Notes: generated by a model from the sequence alone, not told the origin. DNA of 64,000 nt from Chelydra serpentina (GCA_037349315.1 JBAIAC010000008.1:32834001-32898000), one strand, 5' to 3'. Shown: positions 25,627-37,913, numbered from the stretch's first letter. Program-made: numbers and translations.

Positions 25627-27500
25627 AGATTCATAAGATTCCAAGGCCAAAACGGATCACTGCGATCATCTAGTCTGATCTCCTGTTTAACACACACCAT
25701 AAAACTTGGTTTAAAAATTGTCCATGATGGAGAATCCAACACAACTCTTGGTAAACTGTTCCAATTGTTAATTACTCTCACTGTCAAAAATTTACACTTT
25801 ATTTTCAGTCTGAATTTGTCTAGTTTTCAACTTCCAGCCACTGGATTGTGTTATATCTTTCTCTGATAGATTGAAGATCCGATTATTAAATATTTGTTCC
25901 CCATGTAGATACTTTTAGACTGTAATCGAGTCAGACCTTAGCCTTCTCTTCGTTAAGATAAATAAATTGAGCTCCTTGAGTCTGACAAAAAGGTACGTTT
26001 TCTAATCCTTTAGTCATTCTTGTGGCTCTTCTCTGAATTCTCTCCAATTTATCAACATCCTTCTTGAATGGGTGGGCACCAGAACTGGACACAGTATTCC
26101 AGCAACAGTCACAGCAGTGCCTAACAGAGAGGTAAAATAACCTCTCTATTCATACTCGAGATTCCCCTGTTTAGCATCGAGGATCAAATAAGCTCTTTTG
26201 GGCACAGCAGCACATTGGGATCTCATGTTCAGATGACTATCCACCATGACTTCCAAATCTTTTTCAAAGTCACTGCTTCCCAGGGTAGAGTCCTCCATCC
26301 TGTAAGTATGGCCTATATTCTTTGTTCCTAGATGTATACATTTACATTTAGTTATATTAAAACACATATTGTTTGCTTGCACCCAGTTTACCAAGGGATC
26401 CAGATCACTCTGAATTGATGACCTGCCCTTTTCATTACTTGCCACTCCCCCAATTTTTGTGACATCCTCAATTTTTTTCACTCATTATTTTATATTTTCT
26501 TCCAGGTCATTGATAAAAGTATTAAATAGCAGAGGGTCAAGAACCAATCCCTGCAAGGACCCCACTGAAAACATACCCACTTTAAGATGATTCTCTATTT
26601 ACAATTACATTTTGAGACCTATTAGTTAGCCAGTACTTAATGCATGTCATGTGTGCCATGTTAATTTTATATCCACCTAGTTCTTTAATAAAAATGTAAT
26701 GTGGTACCAAGTCAAAAGCCTTACAGAAGTCTAAGTATACTATGTCAACACTATTACCTTTATCAACCAATCTTGCAATCTCATCAAAAAAGATATCTAG
26801 TTAGTCTGACAAGATCTATTTTCCATTAACCCATTTTTATGTACATTAATTACATTACCTCCTTTAACTCTTTATTAATCAATATCTATATCAGGCACTC
26901 CATTACCTTGTCCAGGATCAATGTCAAGCTCATTGGCCTATAATTACCTGGCTCATTCTGTTTACCCTTTTTAAAAAATGGCACAACAATAGCTTTCTTC
27001 CAGTCGTCTGGAACGTCCTCCATGTTCCAATACTTATTGAAAATCAACATTAATGGTCCAGCAAGGTCCTCAAACAGCTCTTTTAAAACTTTTGGATACA
27101 AGTTATCTGGACCTGCTGATTTTTAACATCCCCCAGAGATACACGTGGACTGGAAAGTATGTTATCATCAAAACATGATGAGACTATATCATCTGGTTTT
27201 CCCCCCAAAATACAGACTAGAAGTATTGATGGAATACTTCTGCCTTTTGTGCATTATTACTGATCATTTTACCGTTTCCATCTAGTAATGGACTATTACT
27301 TTTTCAGGATTCTTTTTTGTTCCTAATATTTTTTTAAACCCCTCTTTATTGTCCTTAACTCTGTTAGCCTTAGATTTCTCCTTCTGACTCTGCTTCCCTT
27401 ATTAATTTTCTACAATTACTAACTTCTGATTTATATTCATTACTATCAACTTCCGCTTTCATTCATTTGTTTTATATATTTTTTTTCCATTTCCTTCCCT
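25627..27500 (-). mobile_element. Old CR1 LINE, 3' part with reverse transcriptase remnants
   Basis: Minus-strand fragments in order: a linker region (near 27,400-27,120), then YPKVLKELF, PDDWKKAIVVPFFKKG and NYRPMSLT (27,101-26,886), IVYLDFCKAFDLVPH (26,770-26,582), VTKIGGVASNEKG and NNMCFNITKCKCIHLG (26,481-26,146), and a 3' UTR ending near 25,627 ('ggatcactgcgatcatctag'). These are CR1 reverse transcriptase motifs. The FADD region is lost in frameshifts. It belongs to a clearly older subfamily than the copies at 43.7 and 50.6 kb. Confidence 0.88.
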
Positions 27501-30500
27501 TTTAAACCAGGTCAGTGCACTGTAAAATTTATTATTTCAGTTAATGACATTAAATCCCTATGTTATGAGTAATATGGACTTTCAATAAGATACTTATGTT
27601 AGCTTCACCCATTTGTTTCTGCACCCTATGCAACCAAAATCAAATATATTTTGATAGTACAATTTCTGTTTGTGAAATTCTTTCATTCACAAGATTTGAA
27701 CCCTTGTGTAAGTACTACAGAAGATTTTAATCTTAAGTTTACGTGCAGTTATACAGAGGGTTAAACACCTTTTATTACGAGAGATGGCCAAGGAGGCTGG
27801 CTTTCATTTCTCTCCCATCTTTTTATTAACTAGTATTGTTTATTTATATATTTATTAGATTTCAAATGTCCAAAAGTGTGCGAAGAGACACACAGCCACA
27901 CACACAGACATGGTCCCTGCCGCAAAAAGCTTCCATTCTAATTCCGATATGACATAATAATAAATAAGATGCAAAGACAAATTCCAGACTAAAAGGACTG
28001 AGGTGTGGGGAATTGGGAGAAAGACCTCCCAAAAACCCCAAAACACTATGTGATTATTGCATAAATGCCTGATCCAAAGCCCACTGAACACAGTGTAACG
28101 TTTTCCAGTGGCTTCAATGGACAATACTTACCCAGTCCCTAGGGTAAGTATACATCTTGGCAGTTCTGTTGCATTCAGTTTTTGATTTTTTTTTAAATAA
28201 TAGTCACTTGGGTTGTGATTTTGCAAAGCCTTATCAAGTTGGGTGGCCTGGTAATGCCCATTTTATCTGCACCACTACTTTTGGAGAGTTTGGGGGCAAA
28301 AGAGCAGTAAAAGGTTTTAAGGTTGGCTCAGATCTAGTTGCAAGAGCTCTGGTGACATTGGAATACTCCTTGAAGAACAAAAAATGGCCCTTTCCCCCTC
28401 ATGTACTATTGATGTGAGAGGCATAAGACTATCTGTTAGGATTCACTTAGGTCTATTTCTATAGTCATTTATGAAATAGCATAATTCAGTAGAGGACATG
28501 GTGATACCTATTAAAGCTACAGTCAAACTAAACAGCCTTTGAATGCATTTATCATAGAACTTGCTGTTTTCTTTGCAAGGCAGATACAATAATAATAAAC
28601 AGTGAGCAAAGAAAGTTAATCTACCTCCATGGAATTCAATAAAAAATCAGTGCAGATCCCATAGGCAGTTGCCAACTCTAGTTTAAAAAAGCATTGCATC
28701 AGATAACATGGGATTACATGATCCACCATGGTGTAAATTTCAAATATATAGTAGTGTGTCCGTCTCCTTCATGACACAGACAAATTGCTTACTTTGCTGC
28801 CCTGTCCTATAATTTTGTTAGCACATTGAAAAACTCATGTAAGTGGACAGATCATAGATTAGAGCTGCTAGGTGGTAGCCTCTTTTGGAAAATTTTCGTA
28901 ATGTTTTATCTATCACCTGTATTATTTGCTCATTCCAAGCAGGAGCACCTGTTTATCATCTGACTCTGCCACCTCTTTGGCAACACACTCCTGGGGTAGG
29001 GTAGTACTGAAATGTCTTTTGCTCCATGTTCAAACCTTAATACTTCAGGCCTAATTTACAATAAAAGTATTATTGTCTGAGTCGTCTACAGGAAGGTTCC
29101 ATACAAACAGTGTATATATTTTAAATAGATTTGACTAGCACCATAGGCTGTTCTGATTATTTTTTCACTGTGGAATATATCTTAAAATAATAATCAAATT
29201 CCCCAATGTTGATCTTCACTAAGAATAAATGCTATATGATCAGATGCATCAATTTTAACTGCTGAGCTGTCAAAAATGTTGCATTCCAAAAGGTGCTTTG
29301 TAAGCAGATTTTTCATCTAAAACTGTACTTGGGTTATTGCTACAGGTCTTCCATTATTAAACAGCAATGCAGAAAAGCTGAAAACAGTAAAGAGTCCAGC
29401 TATAGAAATCCCAATGTGATTGAAAGACTGGAAAACTTTCACTGGGGAATCCATAAAAAGCTTCAACAGAATACCGCATATATATCAGGTACTTGTCTAC
29501 GTACTCAGCCTGAAAGTCACCTACAGTAACAGCTATACTGTAAAGAGTTAACTGAAAGATGTAAACTACTTGGGAAAATCTGAAAAGAAACTTTCTTGTT
29601 AAATTAGGCATTGAATAATAACAAAAGAGGAGTTTGTAGGATAGTTTTCTACCTGAAGGGATTGAAGTAGAATACAGAGTTCTTCAAATTCCATTTAGAC
29701 TATTCCCTGTATTCACTAAACATTACAAAGATGAAAGACTGCATTCTGTTAAAACAATACACTGTATAAAATCAAGTCCTAATCCATCCAGTACTAGGTA
29801 TATACTAGGTATGTTATATAATAAACATAATGGATCTCATCTTAGTAAGTCCAATATAATTGTCCTAATTCATCAGTGCATTATTCCAATTCAATGCTGG
29901 TGTCACTCAGTTGAAATCAGTGAAGTTACTCCACCATAAAACTAGAGTAACACAATGGTAAATCAGTGTTTCCTTTTATAGGGCCCAATCCTCCATTTCT
30001 TTTCTACATAGGATTCCCACCAATTTTAATGACAGGTCTTTGCTGTAAGGGTGAACTTCATCTCTTCAGAGAACAAGAACAAAGTCTATGCAACTTAAGT
30101 GAAAACAAGAACATTCCAGTAGGATCTTTATTAATCATTGCAAAAACATTTAAGGCCTGATTTTCACAGGCGTTGGGCACTTGCAGCTCCCACAGAGCTG
30201 TGGGTACTCATCAGTTCTCCAATTAAGGCCATTAAACCGTTTATGAGGTCACAAACTCATCTTCTCCCTTTCTGTCAGTATAAATAATGCCAGATCCCTT
30301 CACTGGCTTAAAGCTCTCTACTGAGTCCACTATTATTTTATGTGTGAACAATGCTCCAGAGTTGTAGGAGCATCTTCGGGCTTACTAGAGATATATCTGG
30401 GTGAAATTTAATGGCCTATGATATACAGGAAGTCAAAATGAGCTAATCCAATGGACCATTCTGGCCTTAATCACTACGAAACTATGAAAGAAGGGGGACT

Positions 30501-30655
30501 TTGGAGAGTTTTGCACACAAATTGCTTTCAATAAACTATTTTTTGGATCTAGTCTTGTACTCAGATCTCTGGCAAAACTCCTATTGGCTTCAATAGAAAT
30601 TTTGCCTGAATAAGGATCAATTGCATCAAGCCCTTGTATGGTCAACACCATAAGT
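27501..30655. other. Non-coding stretch
   Basis: AT-rich. A short segment near 27,890-27,950 ('catggtccctgccgcaaaaa') looks like an old interspersed repeat. Foldback-like sequence occurs near 28,060-28,125 and 29,865-29,965. No gene seen. Confidence 0.4.
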
Positions 30656-30790
30656 TCTTGCATCCGAAGAAGTGGGTATTCACCCACGAAAGCTTATGCT
30701 CCAATACGTCTGCTAGTCTATAAGGTGCCACAGGACACTTTGTCGCTTCTACAGATCCAGACTAACATGGCTACCCCTCTGATACTTGAC
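30656..30790 (+). mobile_element. Penelope-like element, 3'-end fragment
   Basis: It carries 'gcatccgaagaagtgggtat', 'cacccacgaaagcttatgct' and 'agactaacatggctacccct', the characteristic 3' terminus of turtle Penelope elements. It is plus strand and non-coding, and belongs to a different subfamily from the copy at 32.4 kb. Confidence 0.75.
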
Positions 30791-32391
30791 TATAAGTTAG
30801 TTTCATAATCCTGTTTACTGATTATCTACAGAAGTAAAAATTTCAGAATAACCTTAGCAATAGAGTCATGACAGAATTTTCCATAATATATAATGTGTAT
30901 GTGTGCTTCTGTGTATTTTACATATTTGAGCTTCAGACACTTTTCTCTCTAGTATGTGGCCTGGCTTATCATACCTCCACTTTGCTAGTGCTTCAGAAGA
31001 TGCTGCTTTTCATGAGAAAGAGAAGGGTATAAGTCTGGCTATTAGCATGACATTCAGTAAACACACTGCTTGTGCTATCATCAGCAAGAGGAAAATGAAT
31101 CACCTCTCTAATCAACTCTACTTCTTCCACCTCAAATCTGAAATCCTGAGTTCCCTCCCAGTCTTGTTTCTTTGTAGATTGTAAAAATGTGCTGCCTCAA
31201 ATACACTGCTCAAGCAACAAAAATCCCCTGCAGACTTAAGATAGACAACTTTTAAAAGGGCTTTCTAGAGATGGTAAACTTCGATCATCCCGCTGAGCTC
31301 AGTGACAGCAAAAATCAATCTTGCCAAAGCTCCTGTTCAGTGTACAGTCAGTGATAGAGGAAATTTTCTGGTTTCTATTGCAACTCCATTCCTTTTCGGT
31401 CAATTATACATTTGAATCCTATCCTTGTTACTATGGAGAGTATTTCTGAAAGCAAATGTTTTTAATTTGAAAATGCAGCCATCAATGCCCTGCCAACTTT
31501 GGTGATTTAGTAGCTTTATAGCTCAGTGATTCAAATTCAGTGTCCACTGCTAAACTCCACATTTACTCTGGCCCAGGAGGTATAAATGTTTATAGGACTA
31601 GAATAGGACTTGATATCATATAATCTGAGATATTGTTTCAAGCTAACCTCTGATTTTGTAAATCTATTGAAAATAACCCTTTTACTCTGAAAATGTTTGT
31701 AAGAGGTGCAATCCTACAGCTAAACTAAACTCCTATTAATTTTGATGGAAGTTTTGTACAACTAAAGACTGCAGGATTGGCCTCTGAATTTGCCTGCTTA
31801 CATCAAAGTGTTCAGATCAATACATGTACGTAATTTGTAAGCGCACTTACTATAATACAGTAACTGAATGCACAAATGGACAATTAGATCTTTTGTTCGT
31901 GCAGCTACTGTGATTGTGTTAAGTGACTAGATAAATTATGTGCATGTAAAACTCTGAAAATCTGGGCCTAAATATTTGAAATTTAGAATCTGCTTAGTAC
32001 TTTGCCAAGTGTACAGTGAGAGGGGAGGACACACGAAGTCTTCGTCAACCTGTCCCACACCAACAAAAAGGAACAGGAAGATTTTATCCCATTTATTTTA
32101 GGGATAATCCATCCCCATTCCCCTTAAAGCATATCACATCATGAAGGGGACCTGGAGAAGACAAAGCCATGGCTCCACCCCAAAAATGAGCATCACAGGA
32201 GGTGGTGGACTGCAGAAGTGGGAACAAGCTGCATCACGCTAAGATGTGCAGTACCAGGCAGCAGGTCTCCTGGAGCTCCCCCCACTGTCTGTGGCATTTT
32301 GCAGCCCTCTAAAGGATGTGATTAGAAAGCACAGTCTAGTTCTTAATCAGTTGGCTAAACCTTTCATGTTTGATGTAGTGTGTTTCCTCAG
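30791..32391. other. Non-coding stretch
   Basis: No gene seen. It contains one foldback MITE at 31,703-31,784. Confidence 0.4.
31703..31784. mobile_element. Palindromic mini-MITE
   Basis: Arms GAGGTGCAATCCTACAG and CTGCAGGATTGGCCTC are inverted repeats with a few mismatches around an 'aactcctattaattttgatg' centre. Confidence 0.6.
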
Positions 32392-34012
32392 GTTTCAGAG
32401 TAGCAGCCATGTTAGTCTGTGTCAGCAAAATGAACAGGATTACTTGTGGCACTTTAGAGACTAACACATTTATTTCAGCATAAGTTTCGTGGGTTAAAAC
32501 CCACTTCATCAGATGCATAGAATGGAACATATAGTAAGCAGATATTTATACATTCAGAGAAACATGAAAAGGTGGAAGTACCTATACCAACTCTAAGAGG
32601 CTAATTAATTAAGAGGAACTATATCAGCAGGGGAAAAAAACTTTTGACGTGATAATCAAGATGGCCCATTAGACACAAAAGTGTGAGTGAGGATAGTTAT
32701 CTAGGGAAAATAGATTCAATTAACGTAATGACCGAGCCACTCCCAGTCTCTGTTCAAACCTAAGTTAATGGTATCTAGTTTGCATATTAATTAAGGTTGA
32801 ACAGCTTCTCATTGGAGTCCATTTTTGAAGCTTTTTTGTTGCAAAATTGCCACCTTTAAGTCTGTCACAGAGTGATTAGAGAGGTTGAAGTGTCCTCCTA
32901 CTAGTTTTTGAATGTTATGATTCCTGATGTAAGATTTGTGTCCATTTATTCTTTTGCATAGAGACTGTCCGGTTTGGCCAATGTACATGGCAGAGGGGCA
33001 TTGCTGGCGCATGATGGCATATATCACATTGGTAGATGTGCAGGTGAACGAGCCCGATGGCGTGGCGGATGTGATTAGGTTCTATGATGGTATCACTTGA
33101 ATAGATATGTGGACAGAGTTGGCATCGGGCTTTGTTGCAAGGATAGGTTCCTGAGTTAGTGTTTTTGTTGTATGGTGTGTGTTTGCTGGTGAGTATTTGC
33201 TTCGGGTTGGGGGGGCTATCTGTAAGCGATGACTGGTCTGTCTCCCAAGATCTGTGAGAGATCATCTTTCAGGATAGGTTGTAGATCCTTGATGATGCGC
33301 TGGAGAGGTTTTAGATGGGGGCTGAAGGTGATGGCTAGTGGCGTTCTGTTGCTTTCTTTGTTGGGCCTGTCCTGTAGTAGGTGACTCCTGGGTACTCTGC
33401 TGGCTCTGTCAATCTGTTTTTTCACTTCAGCAGGTGGGTATTGTAGTTTTAAGAATGCTTGATAGAGATCTTGTAGGTGTTTGTGTCTGTCTGAGGGATT
33501 GGAGCAAATACGGTTGTATCTTAGCCCTGGTCTACACTACGAGTTTAGATCAAATTTATTAGCATTACATCGATTGATCCATGCACCCGTCCACACGACA
33601 AAGCCATTAACATCGACGTCTAGGGCTCTTAAAATCGATCTCGCCACTCCACCCCCAACGAGGGGATTAGCGCTAAAATCTATATTGCCGACTCGAACTA
33701 GGCTTAGTGTGGATGCAATTCGACGGTATTGGCCTCCTGGATCTATCCCACAGTGCAACATTTGACCACTCTGGACAGCAGTCTGAGCTCGAATGCTCCG
33801 CCCAGGTAGACAGGAAAAGCCCTGCGAACTTTTGAATTTCATTTCTTGTTTGGCCAGCGTGGTGAGCTGCAGGTGAGTGCAGATCTCATCAGCACAGGTG
33901 ACCATGATGGAGTCCCAGAACCAAAGACGAGCTCCAGCATGGACCGAGCATGATTGGCTGTAGATAATGGATCGTGTGGATCGTGTGGTGTGTCCTGGAT
34001 GGAAGCTGGAGT
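32392..34012 (-). mobile_element. Penelope-like retroelement, 5'-truncated, with GIY-YIG endonuclease remnant
   Basis: The 3' terminus is at 32,392 (plus strand 'ggtttcagagtagcagccat'). On the minus strand from 33,425 down come the end of the RT domain (LKPLQRIIKDLQPILKD), a Cys motif (CNKARCQLCPHIY) and a GIY-YIG nuclease (VIYAIMRQQCPSAMYIGQTG, then RINGHKS) at about 33,060-32,809. A frameshift near 33,050 separates the Cys motif from the nuclease, so it is a pseudogene. Penelope elements use this nuclease for integration. A Harbinger fragment at 33,524-33,952 interrupts it; PLE sequence resumes at 33,954. Confidence 0.85.
33524..33952 (+). mobile_element. 5' half of a Harbinger transposon inside the Penelope element
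   Basis: It begins GCCCTGGTCTACACTACG after TTA (33521-33523). It then matches the left end of the element at 34,819 (inverted-end bases, 'acgaggggattagcgct', 'ctatcccacagtgcaaca') up to the start of the Myb-like exon ('accatgatggagtcccagaa'). The right half is missing, as if deleted after insertion. Confidence 0.75.
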
Positions 34013-34815
34013 GCTTTTCTGCTTTTTCGCAGGCGCAAGACAGGGAAAGGTAGGAGGTGGTCCAGGGAGGCAGAAAGGGGTCTGTGTACTCAGGCCCTGA
34101 CTGTTTATTAAAGGGTCCCTGGTCCAGAACCCAGTGGAGAGGGTGGGCCTGGGGTCCTCAGCCAGCCCACTGAAGAAGGAAACTCCCTGACAAGGGGTAA
34201 GGACTATTGAAAATCCCTGATACCAGAGGTAATGACTAATGAGTCAAGTCAGGCTGAAGGCCCAACAGCACTATTGTTTGTTTGGCTATTACTTTACCCC
34301 AGAAAGGGTGGAACTATATCTGACCCAGCTGGAGGGCTGTGTCTCAAGAAACAGGGCACCACAGGTCTGGATCGGTTGTCAGCAGGGAGTACTAAAATAG
34401 AAGAGCCTGCTATGGCATGCCCAGTCACAAGGGTATGTTCCAGCTTCACTCCACTCTGGTCCCTTTATGACAAATAAAAGAGCCGGAGCATCATTAAAGG
34501 ACCCACATAAAAGGGTCAGAGCAGTGAAAAGGAACCATGGTTCCAAAAGAGGCATAAGGCTGTCTCCCAAGGACCTCCTCATTAGCCCTGGTGTTGGGGC
34601 TGTGCTGTGGGCAGGCTGGAGGTGGAGGAGTGTGTATGTACCAGGGCTACCAAACACAGAGCTGCAGATATTCCAGGCAGTGCTGCAGACTATAGGACCC
34701 CATCAAGGGCTGTCAATGTTACCTGGGGGGGCCTCTCCAGGCAGTGAAGCAACTTGGGATAGCACAAAAGTGGCTTAAAGCCACCTTAACGCTCCCTCCC
34801 TCTGCGCTGTGTTTC
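34013..34815. other. Probable LTR-derived repeat, unclassified
   Basis: The 23-mer region at about 34,129 is a near match to one in the solo LTR at 20,171 (four mismatches over 23 bases by eye). The style (GC-richer, 'ccagaacccagtggagagg') also suggests an LTR relative. I find no clear ends and no protein. The open frames here have no known domain. Confidence 0.35.
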
Positions 34816-35895
34816 TTAGGCCTGGTCTACACTAGGAATTTATGTTGAATTTAGCAGCGTTAACTCGATTTAACCCTGCACCCGTCCACATTACGAAGCT
34901 ATTTATTTTGACATAAATGGCTCTTTAATTCGATTTCTGTACTCCTCCCCGACGAGGGGAGTAGCGCTAAATTCGACATGGCCATGTCGAATTCGTGGTA
35001 CTGTGGACAGAATTCGATGCTAATAGCTCCTGGAGCTATCCCACAGTGCACCACTCAGTGGATGCTCTGGACAGCAATCCGAGCTCGGATGCTCTGACCA
35101 GCCACTCAGGAAAAGCCCCAGGAAAATTTGAATTCCTTTTCCTGTCTGGCCAGTTTGAATCTCATTTTCTGTTTGGATATCGTGGCGAGCACAGCAGCAC
35201 TGGCAACGATGCAGAGCTCTGCAGCCGTGGTGACCATGACATCGCAGAATAGGAAGAGAGCACCAGCTTGGACTGATTGGGAAGTCTTGGACCTGATCGC
35301 TGTGTGGGGCGATGAGTCCGTGCTTTTGGAGCTGCGATCCAAAAGACGTAATGCGAAAATTTATGAGAAGATTTCCAAGGCAATGGCGGAGAGAGGATAC
35401 GTCCGGGATGCAACGCAGTACCGCGTGAAAATCAAGGAGCTGCGACAGGCATACCAAAAAACCAAAGAGTCCAACGGACGCTCCGGTTGCAGCCACACAC
35501 ATGCCGTTTTTACGAGGCACTGCATGCTATGCTCGGTGGTGCTGCCACCACTACACCACCAGTGTCCGTGAACTCTGACGACGGGGTCTTATCTATGACA
35601 CGTCGTCTGACATTTTCGCAGACGGTGAAGAGGAGGAAGGAGAGGAGGAGGACGAGGCAGTCGACAGCGCTTTAAATGCTGATTTCCCCGACAGCCAGGA
35701 TCTGTTCATCACCCTCACCAAGCTCCCCAACGAACCCTCCCAAAGCAGCAGCCCAGACCAGGACCCAGGCGAAGGATCATCAGGTCGGTGTTTTAAATAT
35801 TTATTTTGAATAGAATAGGCATTGGTTTCTTATCAATGTGTTTTTATTGCTTGCTTTGCAATAGGTGCTTCAGTTTTCAATCTTTTCAAAGGCAA

Positions 35896-36186
35896 CTACT
35901 CGAATAGTCTGTCAATATGTATGGGGATAGAGGAGAAATCCCCATCGGAGATCTCCGCGAAACTCTCCTGTAGGTACAGTGAAAGCTTTTGCATCAGGTT
36001 CCCAGGGAGAGCGGCCTTACTATCTCCTCCATGGTAGGATACTTTTCCGCTCCATGCAAGCTGCAGGTACTCTGGTATCATTGCCTTGCATAGCATGGCG
36101 GCATACGGCCCCGGGGTTCGCTTGCATTCACGCAGCATGCGGTCTTTCTCTGTCTCTGAAATCCTCATCAGAGTGATATCAGTCAT
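35896..36186 (-). CDS. Third Harbinger ORF, 96 aa, possible BEN-like domain
   Basis: The ATG at 36,186-36,184 sits in a good context (GGCACCATGA) and is followed by 96 open codons. A minus-strand poly(A) signal (plus TTTATT 35,800-35,805) lies about 90 bp past the stop. The protein starts MTDITLMRISETEKDR, then has PGPYAAMLCKAMIPEYLQ, SGKVSYHGG and LPGNLMQKLSLYLQESF. Remnants aligning nearly gap-free occur at 49,137-49,418 and, split by a CR1, at 50,475-50,603 plus 55,360-55,462. The pattern YA-L-AM-PEYL, SGKVSY, LP-N--QKL--YLQESF resembles a BEN domain (DNA or protein binding), but that is a by-eye inference. It lies antisense inside the Myb-gene intron and on the same strand as the transposase, so it could be a separate gene or a downstream exon of it. 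Confidence 0.6.
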   Translation of the reverse strand: MTDITLMRISETEKDRMLRECKRTPGPYAAMLCKAMIPEYLQLAWSGKVSYHGGDSKAALPGNLMQKLSLYLQESFAEISDGDFSSIPIHIDRLFE

Positions 36187-36318
36187 GGTGCCCTGGTTTG
36201 AATGGGTGTTTTTGTTAGTATAGTGACTCGTTGATTTTTCCTTTAAAGAACGACAAACGGCGGTTGGCAGACATGCGGGGGGTGGTAGCAGTGAGGCTAA
36301 CAGCAGAAACTTTGCGGT

Positions 36319-36995
36319 GCGCCAGCAGGGAGAGTTCCCTGAACCGGCCACGCGGAGGGGGTGGGGAGGCTAGGCGAGCCGTTAACACACAGGCGTGCAC
36401 AGGCAGGGAGATCTCCCTGGACCAGCCACGTGGAGGGGGTGGGGAAGGTAGGCGAGCCGTTAAAACACAGCGGGTCGCGGGCAGGGAGAATTCCCGGTAC
36501 CGGCCCCGTGGAGGGGGTAGGGAGGTTAGGAGAGCCGTTAGCACACAGCCGTGCGCGGGCAGCCAGAGTTCCCTGGACCGGCCACGCGGAGGGGGAGGGG
36601 AAGGTATCTGAGCCATTACAACACAGCGGAGCGCAGGCAGGCAGAGTTCCCTGGAACGGCCACGCGGAGGGGGTGGGGAAGGTAGGCGAGCAGTTAAACC
36701 ATGGCGGGTTGCGGGCTGGGAGAGTTCCCGGTACCGGCACCGCGGAGGGGGTGGGGAGGTTAGGAGAGCCGTTAGCACACAGTCGTGCGCGGGCAGCCAG
36801 AGTTCCCTGGACCGGCCACGCGGAGGGGGTGGGGAGGGTATCTGAGCCGTTACAACACAGCGGAGCGCAGACAGGCAGAGTTCCCTGGAACGGCCACGCG
36901 GAGGGGATGGGAAAGGTGGTTGAGCAGTTAAACCACGGCGGGTCGCGGGCTGGGAGAGTTCCCGGTACCGGCACCGCGGACGGGGTGGGGGGGGG
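36319..36995. repeat. 78-bp minisatellite with three-unit higher-order repeat
   Basis: Eight full units and one partial unit. The homologous 7-mer (CAGGGAG or a variant) recurs at 36326, 36404, 36482, 36560, 36638, 36716, 36794, 36872 and 36950, exactly 78 bp each time with no indel. Units at 36482/36716/36950, 36560/36794 and 36638/36872 match best, giving a 234-bp higher-order period. Since 78 is a multiple of three, frames stay open on both strands for up to about 230 codons; I regard these as by-products of the repeat. It lies in the intron of the Myb-like gene, just upstream of the minus-strand third ORF. Confidence 0.92.
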
Positions 36996-37913
36996 GGAAA
37001 TGTCTGTGCGAGCCCTTGTAGCCGAGCGGTTTTGCCGGCATCAGGAACTGGCCACCACTAGGACCTGTGCTTGAAACATGGGAGTACCGCACTGCTGTGA
37101 AGTTAGGTCACAGCAGTCCAAAGGCACTGGCTTACCATGGTCTCCAGGGAGCAGTTTTGCAGTGTCCAGGTCCGCTTGGGTGATCTGAACACCAGGACCC
37201 CTGGCAGTTAATACAAATACATAATATTCGACCTTGTACTGAGTGCACATGTGATAGATAGTGTGCATGGTCTTGTTCACAGGGAAAGAGTGTAGGCATT
37301 GTTCGGGAAAATGTATCTTTCTGAGTAATTCACTCCCTTTCTCCCATCCCACAGCTGCGAGTGTCTCCCTCCCTGCCCGTGGATCGCCCTCCCAGAGGCT
37401 TGCGCAGATCAGGCGGCGCAAAAAAAAAACCCAGGACGACATGTTTTCGGAACTGATGGTCTGTTCCCGAAATGATGCTGCACAGTGGAGAGAGGACGTC
37501 TCAAGGTCCAAGCGAGCAGTCCGCGAACGGGAGCAGAGGGCTGAAGCTCGCGAGGACAGGTGGCGGTTGGAAGATCAGCAGACGACTCAAACGCTGCTTG
37601 GACTAATGCGGGACCAAACTGATACGCTCCGCCACCTTGTTGACATTCTGCAGGAACGGAGGATGGAGGAAAGGGCACCTCTGTATGTCCTTTCCAACGG
37701 CCCTCCCCTGCCACAAAGTCCTATTTCTCCCTCACCCAAAGTCAGTAGAACGAGGGGAGGCAGGGGCCGAGGAAAAAATCACTCCACCCCTGCGGACTGC
37801 TCCAGTAGCAGAAGGCTCTCCTTTCCAAAAATATAGATGGGACCTTGACTTCCCTCCAAACGCACCCCACAGCACCCCCCGTCCAAGTGTCATCCTAAAA
37901 TTTTGCTGTCCTT

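Larger units (their letters stand above)
35209..37836 (+). pseudogene. Harbinger Myb/SANT-like DNA-binding protein, two exons, two frameshifts
   Basis: Exon 1 runs from ATG 35,209 to the donor at 35,783/35,784 (CAG|GTCGGT). Exon 2 runs from 35-nt pyrimidine-rich acceptor CCCACAG|CTGCG at 37,354/37,355 to the stop at 37,834-37,836; the splice phase fits. Exon 1 encodes a Myb/SANT-like trihelix domain (PAWTDWEVLDLIAVWGDES, KIYEKISKAMAERGY, QYRVKIKELRQAYQKTK), then a linker and an acidic stretch. Exon 2 encodes LAQIRRRKKK (a nuclear-signal-like cluster), a charged helical region and a basic RGGRGRG tail. In Harbinger systems this protein helps the transposase enter the nucleus and bind the ends. 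Frameshifts near 35,487 and 35,596 break exon 1. A poly(A) signal follows at 37,914. Confidence 0.85.

Noticed and set aside
36215..37074. Long open frames on both strands (187-237 codons) with repeated RVPWTGHAEG / GTLPARDPP-type units
   Set aside because: They are frames through the 78-bp minisatellite, open on both strands only because the period is a multiple of three; no domain, and no conservation outside the array is visible.
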